Assembly: GCF_003194585.1 (NCBI RefSeq)
Contig: NZ_QHKZ01000001.1
Coordinates: 682,001 to 746,000 of the forward strand
Direction: 5' to 3'
DNA from: Nocardioides daejeonensis
GTDB taxonomy: Bacteria; Actinomycetota; Actinomycetes; Propionibacteriales; Nocardioidaceae
DNA: 64,000 bases
The translations under genes and the position numbers were made by a program. Every line of letters begins with the position of its first letter. Positions within the stretch are counted from its first letter, which is position 1. The notes under the pieces were generated by a model that was not told the origin of the DNA, did not search any database, and worked only from the letters and a program-made list of their open reading frames with translations. Positions 59,541 to 64,000 of this stretch are shown here, one piece after another.

Positions 59541-59902
59541 CCCGCGGCCAGGCGGCGTGCCGCTCGGCGCAGGCCCGGGGGCACTGCATGCGCTTCGGAC
59601 CGACTCGACAGTGACTGGCTGCCACGGCCGTGCCGTTGTCTAAGGCGCCCGCGCGCCCCCGGGTCCGTCTACAACTGGTGGGTGCGGCGCCGGCAACGCG
59701 GTCCCGGGTCGGATCTGGTGCGGATCCACCCCGAACGTTGCCCCCGAGCGGCTCCCAACCGCCGTACTGCCCGAACGGACCCCGGCACCTTGACCCGCGC
59801 GGGCTCCTGCTGTCAACCGCGCGCTGACCTGGGCACATGCGCATTCCTGCAGGTCAGAGGGCGCCATGCCAGGCCAAAGAATTCTCCGCCTGTCGCCTCG
59901 CT
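59541..59902. other. Non-coding gap with no recognised gene
   Basis: Between the lnt start and the hairpin after the lysine cluster I find no reading frame with a recognisable product, a plausible ribosome-binding site or family motif. The region should contain the lnt promoter. GC content is like the surroundings, and no repeat or tRNA is evident. Confidence 0.6.
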
Positions 59903-59931
59903 GTCGGCGTGTCCCCCCGCGACACGCCGAC
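59903..59931 (-). terminator. Hairpin terminator candidate after the lysine catabolic operon
   Basis: GTCGGCGTGTC and GACACGCCGAC form a perfect 11-bp stem around a 7-nt C-rich loop. It lies 8 bp beyond the stop of the last gene (kal) in the minus-strand operon. It has no clear U-tract, as is common for actinobacterial terminators. Confidence 0.65.
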
Positions 59932-59939
59932 GCGAGTTG

Positions 59940-60347
59940 CTAAGGCCCTGACTCGGGGGTGTCGGGCACGGCGGGCACGACGACCGTGCCGGTGGCGGTG
60001 GTGGCCAGGATCGGTGGTTGCAGCGGCTCGGCGGCACCCGGTCTCCCCGCACGGGGCCGGCCGCGAGCGACCACCGTTGCCGTGAACCGCATCCGGCGGG
60101 AGCGGGTGCCGGCGCCGACCAGCTCTGCCTCGATCTCCAGGACGTCACCGGCCTGGACGGGAGCGAGGAACCGGACCTCGTCGTAGCCGGCGAAGAGCCC
60201 CTCATCGCCGTCCGTCAGGATGCACAGGTCGGTTGCGGCGTCACCGAAGCGGGCCAGGGAGAAGGCACCGTCGACGAGGTTGCCGGCGTAGTGGGCATGG
60301 TCGAAGGAGACGTAGCTGCGGTGGACCACGCGGGTCCCGACGGTCAT
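59940..60347 (-). CDS. kal: 3-aminobutyryl-CoA ammonia-lyase (hotdog fold)
   Basis: This 135-aa hotdog protein resembles 3-aminobutyryl-CoA ammonia-lyase, which eliminates ammonia to give crotonyl-CoA in the lysine fermentation pathway. Family sequence: SFDHAHYAGNLVDGAFSLARFGDAATDLCI and GDEGLFAGYDEVRFLAPVQAGDVLEIEAEL. Its position at the end of the kdd-kamD-kamE operon, overlapping kamE by 4 nt (ATGA), strongly supports the assignment over a generic thioesterase. The last 15 residues are unstructured. Confidence 0.9.
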   Translation of the reverse strand: MTVGTRVVHRSYVSFDHAHYAGNLVDGAFSLARFGDAATDLCILTDGDEGLFAGYDEVRFLAPVQAGDVLEIEAELVGAGTRSRRMRFTATVVARGRPRAGRPGAAEPLQPPILATTATGTVVVPAVPDTPESGP

Positions 60348-61096
60348 GCCGACGCCCGGATGTCGCCTCGCGCCGTCGCGATCCTGTGCACCAGGTAGCT
60401 GGCCACGTCGCCGGGCGTGGTGCCGCGGGCGAAGATCCGGTCCACTCCGAGCTCTGCCGCCATGGCCTCGTCGAAGCGGGGCCCGCCCACGACGAGCGCC
60501 GGCCGCCGCCCCGGGGGGTACGCCGCCTCGAAAGCTGCAGCCAGGGCCCGGGTGTTGATCAGGTGAGCGTCTCGCTGCGTCACGACCTGACTCACCAGCA
60601 CCGCGTCAGCCTCCTCGGCACGAGCCCGGTCAACGAGCTGGTCCACCGCGACCTGGGCGCCGAGGTTGACGACCTTGATCTCGCGGTAGTACTCCAGACC
60701 CTTCTCCCCCGCGCACCCCTTGATGTTGAGAATGGCATCGATGCCCACGGTGTGCGCGTCCGTGCCGATGCAGGCGCCGACGACCACCAGGCGGCGCCGG
60801 AGCAGGCGCTTGATCTCGGCGTTCACCTCGGCGGGCGCCAGGAGCGGATGGTCGCGCGCCACCACGGTGACCGACTCCGTGTCGACCAGGTGGGTGACCG
60901 AGCCGTAGACGACGCAGAAGGTGTGCGCCGGCCCGACGGGTCGAGCGTGCGCGAGCATCGCCGGTTCCATCCCCATCCTCCGGGCGAGCTGCAGGGCGGC
61001 GCCCTCGGCGACCCGGTCGTGGGGCAACGGCAGGGTGAAGCTCAGCTGCACCATGCCGTCGCCGGTCGTGTCGCCGTACGGGCGGATCAGAGTCAT
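60344..61096 (-). CDS. kamE: Lysine 5,6-aminomutase, beta subunit
   Basis: This 250-aa B12-binding subunit of lysine 5,6-aminomutase moves the epsilon-amino group of beta-lysine to C5, giving 3,5-diaminohexanoate. The cobalamin motif DxHxxG is present as DAHTVG with His115, and Lys126 in NIKGCAGEKGLEYY is the expected PLP-binding lysine. Their spacing of 11 residues equals that of His133 and Lys144 in the Clostridium sticklandii enzyme. The ATG at 61096 overlaps the kamD stop. It needs adenosylcobalamin, PLP and probably repair factors not seen here. Confidence 0.93.
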   Translation of the reverse strand: MTLIRPYGDTTGDGMVQLSFTLPLPHDRVAEGAALQLARRMGMEPAMLAHARPVGPAHTFCVVYGSVTHLVDTESVTVVARDHPLLAPAEVNAEIKRLLRRRLVVVGACIGTDAHTVGIDAILNIKGCAGEKGLEYYREIKVVNLGAQVAVDQLVDRARAEEADAVLVSQVVTQRDAHLINTRALAAAFEAAYPPGRRPALVVGGPRFDEAMAAELGVDRIFARGTTPGDVASYLVHRIATARGDIRASA

Positions 61097-62679
61097 CGCT
61101 CCTCCTCGTGGCCATGCGCGGCCGGGCGGCTCGGCTCGAGCAGTTCCTCCGCCGGGTTGTAGTGCAGCTCGGAGCGGGGTGCGACGCCGTCGCCGCCCCG
61201 ACCGCCGGATGGGGGTCGTCGCATCTGCCCGAAGGTGCCGTCGCCGATGGCTCCGAGCAGTCCGGCCGCGTTGCCGTCGATACGCTCGAGCAGGTGCACG
61301 GCCTCCTCCAGCACACGGTGGGCTCGCGAGGCGATGAAGCCGCCTGGGACGGGCCGGAAGTCCTCGCCCAGGCTCCCGGTCGCGTCGAGCACGTAGCGCA
61401 CGTTGCGCAGTGCGAGGTCGCGGTCGCTGAGCCACGGTGTCACCACGGCCTCGGTCATCATGCCCACCAGGAGGATGCTCTGGCCGGTGAGGACGCCCGC
61501 GAGATTGAAGAAGCCGTCCAGCAGGTAGCCGTGGAAGACGTCGCCGGTCATGTGACGCGTGGGCGGCATCCACTTGAGCGGGGCGTCCGGGAAGAGGGTG
61601 CGGGCCAGCAGCGCGTGCGCAAGCTCGAGTCGGAAGGAGTCCGGGATCGCCGGGTCGATCTCGAAGGCGTGCCCGAGGCCCAGCTGCCAGTCGGCGAGGC
61701 CGGCCTCCTTGGCGAAGTACTCGTTGAGCAGTTGGCTCGTGGTGACCGTGTGCGCCTCGGCGACGGCGTCACTGGTGGTGAGGTAGTTGTCCTCGCCGGT
61801 GTTGATGATGATCCCGGCGCGAGCATGGACCTGTCGGCTGAAGCGCTGGTCGACGAAGGTGCGCAGCGGGTTGATGTCGCGGAAGAGGATGCCGTACATC
61901 GAGTCGTTGAGCATCATGTCGAGTCGCTCGAGACCTGCCAGGACCGCGATCTCCGGCATGCAGAGGCCGGACGCATAGTTGGTCAGGCGCACGTACCGCC
62001 CCAGCTCCCTGCTCGTCTCGTCGAGCGCGGCCCTCATCAGCCGGAAGTTCTCCTGTGTCGCGTAGGTGCCGGCGAACCCCTCCCGCGTGGCGCCCTCCGG
62101 GACGTAGTCGAGCAGCGACTGGCCGGTCGACCGGATCACCGCGATCACGTCTGCTCCCGCTCGAGCGGCTGCCTGCGCCTGCGGGATGTCCTCGTGGATG
62201 TCGCCGGTGGCGACGATGAGGTAGATCCAGGGCTTGCGCGGAGCATCGCCGATCCCGGCGACCATCCGCTCCCGCTCCCGACGCCGGGCGTCGATCCGCG
62301 CGATGCCCCGCGTGACCGCTTCGCGCGCAGCCCGGCGCACGGGTGCGACCGCGTCGGCATCGGGAAGTCGGAAGCGGACGGATCCGATGGCGCTCTTCGC
62401 CGCGAGCTCGTGCAGGTCGCCTGCCTCATGCCGGCACAGCGCGTCCCAGACCGGCAGCGCCACGCCGTGCTCGAGCCCGACCTGATCGACGACCTGGCCG
62501 ACCAGATGGTTGGCCCAGGGAACACCGTCGGCGTCTGCTCCGCTCAGCCCTGCCAGTCGCAGCAGCGCCCGCTCGACGGAGGTCGTGGTGTGGCTGCGAG
62601 CGAGCTGTACGACCGGCCGGCCGACGTGCGCCGCGAGCTCCCGGGCACGGCGCGCCAGCTCCTGGTCCAGCGTGATCAT
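61093..62679 (-). CDS. kamD: Lysine 5,6-aminomutase, alpha subunit
   Basis: This 528-aa TIM-barrel subunit of lysine 5,6-aminomutase binds PLP, substrate and the adenosyl group of B12 together with KamE. Family segments include PWIYLIVATGDIHEDIPQAQAAARAGADVIAVIRSTGQSLLDYVPEG, RLTNYASGLCMPEIAVLAGLERLDMMLNDSMYGILFRDIN and KWMPPTRHMTGDVFHG. Length is as in anaerobic fermenters. The operon order is kdd-kamD-kamE-kal, with 4-nt overlaps at every junction. Confidence 0.94.
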   Translation of the reverse strand: MITLDQELARRARELAAHVGRPVVQLARSHTTTSVERALLRLAGLSGADADGVPWANHLVGQVVDQVGLEHGVALPVWDALCRHEAGDLHELAAKSAIGSVRFRLPDADAVAPVRRAAREAVTRGIARIDARRRERERMVAGIGDAPRKPWIYLIVATGDIHEDIPQAQAAARAGADVIAVIRSTGQSLLDYVPEGATREGFAGTYATQENFRLMRAALDETSRELGRYVRLTNYASGLCMPEIAVLAGLERLDMMLNDSMYGILFRDINPLRTFVDQRFSRQVHARAGIIINTGEDNYLTTSDAVAEAHTVTTSQLLNEYFAKEAGLADWQLGLGHAFEIDPAIPDSFRLELAHALLARTLFPDAPLKWMPPTRHMTGDVFHGYLLDGFFNLAGVLTGQSILLVGMMTEAVVTPWLSDRDLALRNVRYVLDATGSLGEDFRPVPGGFIASRAHRVLEEAVHLLERIDGNAAGLLGAIGDGTFGQMRRPPSGGRGGDGVAPRSELHYNPAEELLEPSRPAAHGHEEER

Positions 62680-63743
62680 CGGATCCTCCTTGCAAACAGC
62701 GCGGCCAGCTCGGGATGCCTGCGGAAGAGATCCAACGCGAGCTCCGCATGGCCGGGCACGTAGCCGTTGCCGATCAGCATCGTCACGTCGGCCGCGAGGC
62801 CCTCGGCTCCGAGGGCCGCGGCGGAGAACGAGGTGGCCATCGAGAAGAAGATGATCGTGCCACCCGGTCTGGTCGCCAGGATCGCGCCCGGCTCGCAGCC
62901 GGGGACGTCGACGCAGACCACCGTCACCTCGGCTGCGTCGCCGGTCCTCGCGACCGCGTCACGCAACGCCAAGGGCGAGGTCGCGTCGGCGATCACCACC
63001 CGATCAGCGAGCCCGCTCGCGACGAGGGCGTCGTGCTCACCCTGGTCCGGCACGATGCCGATCACCTCGGTCGCGCCCGCCGCCCGTGCGGCGCAGAGGC
63101 TCAGCGAGCCGGACTTGCCGCCGGCTCCCACGACGAGCACGCGGGTGGCGGACCGCTCTCGGACCACGCGAGCGGTCAGTGCGGGTGCACCGCACACGTC
63201 GAGGATGCTGAGGGCGAGCTCGTCGGGCAGGTCGTCCGGCAGACGCGCAGCGATGCTGCGTCCGAAGAGCACCGCGTGGCCACCAGTCGGCACCTGCTCC
63301 CCCAAGCCATCCCAGCGAGTGAGCCCGTCGTCGATGTGCAGCGGGGTCAGGGTGAGAGAGACCAGGGTCGCCACCCGGTCGCCCACACGCAGCCCCAGCG
63401 GCGACCTCGGCCCGACTTCGGCAACGGTGCCGATCAGCATCCCACCCGACCCGGTGACCGGGTTCTGCATCTTGCCGCGGGCAGCGATGATGTCGAGGAC
63501 CCTCCTACGCACCTGCGCTCCGTCGACACGGCCGTCAACCATCGCCTCCTCGGCGAGGTTGCGGTAAGAGGCGGCGTCGAGGTTGAGGCGCTCCACTCTC
63601 ACCAGCACCTCGTCGTCGCCGAGAGCCGGGTCGGTGTCGAGCCGATCGGCTCCCTGAGGCAGGACGGGACGTGGATCCAGCACCCGGTGTCGGCCGGTCG
63701 GATCAGCGGCGAACCGCGTCGGCAGCGATACGTCCTGGGTCAT
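62676..63743 (-). CDS. kdd: L-erythro-3,5-diaminohexanoate dehydrogenase
   Basis: This 355-aa NAD(P)-dependent dehydrogenase oxidises 3,5-diaminohexanoate to 3-keto-5-aminohexanoate. The N-terminal half is alcohol dehydrogenase-like (GDDEVLVRVERLNLDAASYRNLAEEA). The nucleotide-binding motif appears as VLVVGAGGKSGSLSLCAA, and the C-terminal half includes TIIFFSMATSFSAAALGAEGL, a pattern characteristic of Kdd. No zinc-binding Cys cluster is present, as in the family. It is the first gene of the operon, with AAAGGA before the ATG, and is divergent from kamA. Confidence 0.93.
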   Translation of the reverse strand: MTQDVSLPTRFAADPTGRHRVLDPRPVLPQGADRLDTDPALGDDEVLVRVERLNLDAASYRNLAEEAMVDGRVDGAQVRRRVLDIIAARGKMQNPVTGSGGMLIGTVAEVGPRSPLGLRVGDRVATLVSLTLTPLHIDDGLTRWDGLGEQVPTGGHAVLFGRSIAARLPDDLPDELALSILDVCGAPALTARVVRERSATRVLVVGAGGKSGSLSLCAARAAGATEVIGIVPDQGEHDALVASGLADRVVIADATSPLALRDAVARTGDAAEVTVVCVDVPGCEPGAILATRPGGTIIFFSMATSFSAAALGAEGLAADVTMLIGNGYVPGHAELALDLFRRHPELAALFARRIR

Positions 63744-63869
63744 CGAGATCCTTTCGCCATAAATCTTGTGGCCTGTTGATGGACAGACAGCAGATTCTTT
63801 CTCTACTGTGGCAGATGTGTGAGGTGGACCACAACCACCGAGCCGGCGAAGTTGACGAGGAGATCCACG

Positions 63870-64000
63870 ATGAGCGTCGCCCGACTGCCTGCTCCCCCGC
63901 TCGCCCAGCCCTACCGCTATCAGCGTCGCGAGCTGGTCGAGCCGGACTGGACGCGCTTCCCCGGCTGGCGCTCCGTGAGCACCGCCGAGTGGGCGTCGCC
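63870..64000 (+). CDS. kamA: Lysine 2,3-aminomutase (partial, 5' end)
   Basis: The first 43 codons of a gene run off the right edge. The start MSVARLPAPPLAQPYRYQRR and the segment PDWTRFPGWRSVSTAEW match the N-terminus of KamA, the radical SAM/PLP enzyme that converts L-lysine to beta-lysine, the first step of this pathway. GAGGAG eight nt upstream of the ATG at 63870 is a good ribosome-binding site. It is divergent from kdd with a 126-bp control region. The radical SAM CxxxCxxC motif lies outside the window, so the call relies on context and the short N-terminus. Confidence 0.82.
   Translation, partial: MSVARLPAPPLAQPYRYQRRELVEPDWTRFPGWRSVSTAEWAS

Noticed and set aside
59541..59940. Several open frames in the 400-bp gap before the lysine cluster
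   Set aside because: All are short, Arg/Pro-rich and without ribosome-binding sites. Only the hairpin at 59903-59931 is supported.

Overview
The window comes from a high-GC, Gram-positive actinobacterium. The gene set fits a Nocardioides-like member of the Propionibacteriales/Nocardioidaceae, judged from content only because no rRNA or marker phylogeny is available. Actinobacterial hallmarks are RbpA with its sigma-R-type promoter, a HelR-type RNA polymerase recycling ATPase preceded by a rifamycin-associated-element-like palindrome, KstR-type operators, a wax ester/diacylglycerol acyltransferase, a DUF222/HNH endonuclease, a polyprenol-phosphate-mannose synthase beside Lnt, and many ATGA/GTGA start-stop overlaps. 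I saw no tRNA, rRNA, CRISPR array or insertion sequence.

Layout. 0-2.6 kb: a partial hydrolase, WS/DGAT and an alpha/beta hydrolase, the last two each with a KstR-like box. 2.65-9.5 kb: sbcC, sbcD and pepN on the minus strand, with a 22-bp tandem array just upstream of sbcD. 9.6-13.2 kb: OsmC, an SDR, a cyclophilin lipoprotein, an HSL-type hydrolase and a DUF1992 protein. 13.2-15.5 kb: a divergent redox locus made of an XRE-cupin regulator facing a CPYC flavin disulfide reductase and a His-tailed methyltransferase. 15.5-19.1 kb: a 44-aa protein, a MOSC protein and a KstR-box-led serine hydrolase/flavin monooxygenase pair. 19.1-28.2 kb: cinA, a Na+/H+ antiporter, a FUSC-like membrane protein, a frameshifted HNH gene, a transglutaminase-like protein, a racemase-like protein, an MFS exporter and a DUF3626 protein. 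28.3-31.6 kb: a yefM/yoeB module whose toxin lacks the usual catalytic His, and soxR with a SoxR box facing a SnoaL-like gene. 31.6-36.4 kb: a metallophosphoesterase, a VOC protein, and a TetR regulator divergent from an arylsulfatase.

36.4-44.5 kb: a resistance-flavoured stretch with helR and then the minus-strand run trpF-MFS-uvrA2-VOC-MOSC-GNAT. 44.6-50.7 kb: a hypothetical gene, a thioesterase-Nudix-alcohol dehydrogenase operon, and a molybdate operon (regulator-modA-modB-modC). 50.7-56.1 kb: a 57-aa cysteine-rich protein, a zinc alcohol dehydrogenase, an HTH-MurA fusion, a zinc-ribbon protein, a glycerophosphodiesterase and an MFS/UMF1 transporter. 56.1-59.5 kb: rbpA, then lnt-ppm1-fxsA. 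59.9-64 kb: a lysine catabolic cluster (kdd-kamD-kamE-kal, with kamA divergent) that runs off the right edge.

How the genes fit together. Three KstR-like boxes suggest that lipid storage and ester/ketone breakdown genes respond to sterol-derived CoA thioesters. HelR and RbpA are two RNA polymerase-binding proteins linked to rifamycin tolerance, each with a recognisable stress-type control element. The right end encodes the aminomutase route, in which lysine passes through beta-lysine and 3,5-diaminohexanoate towards 3-aminobutyryl-CoA and crotonyl-CoA. The 3-keto-5-aminohexanoate cleavage enzyme is not in the window. The strongest candidates for something little described are the XRE-cupin/flavoreductase/His-tailed methyltransferase locus, the HTH-MurA fusion with an operator-like repeat in its own promoter, and the 22-bp array in front of sbcD.
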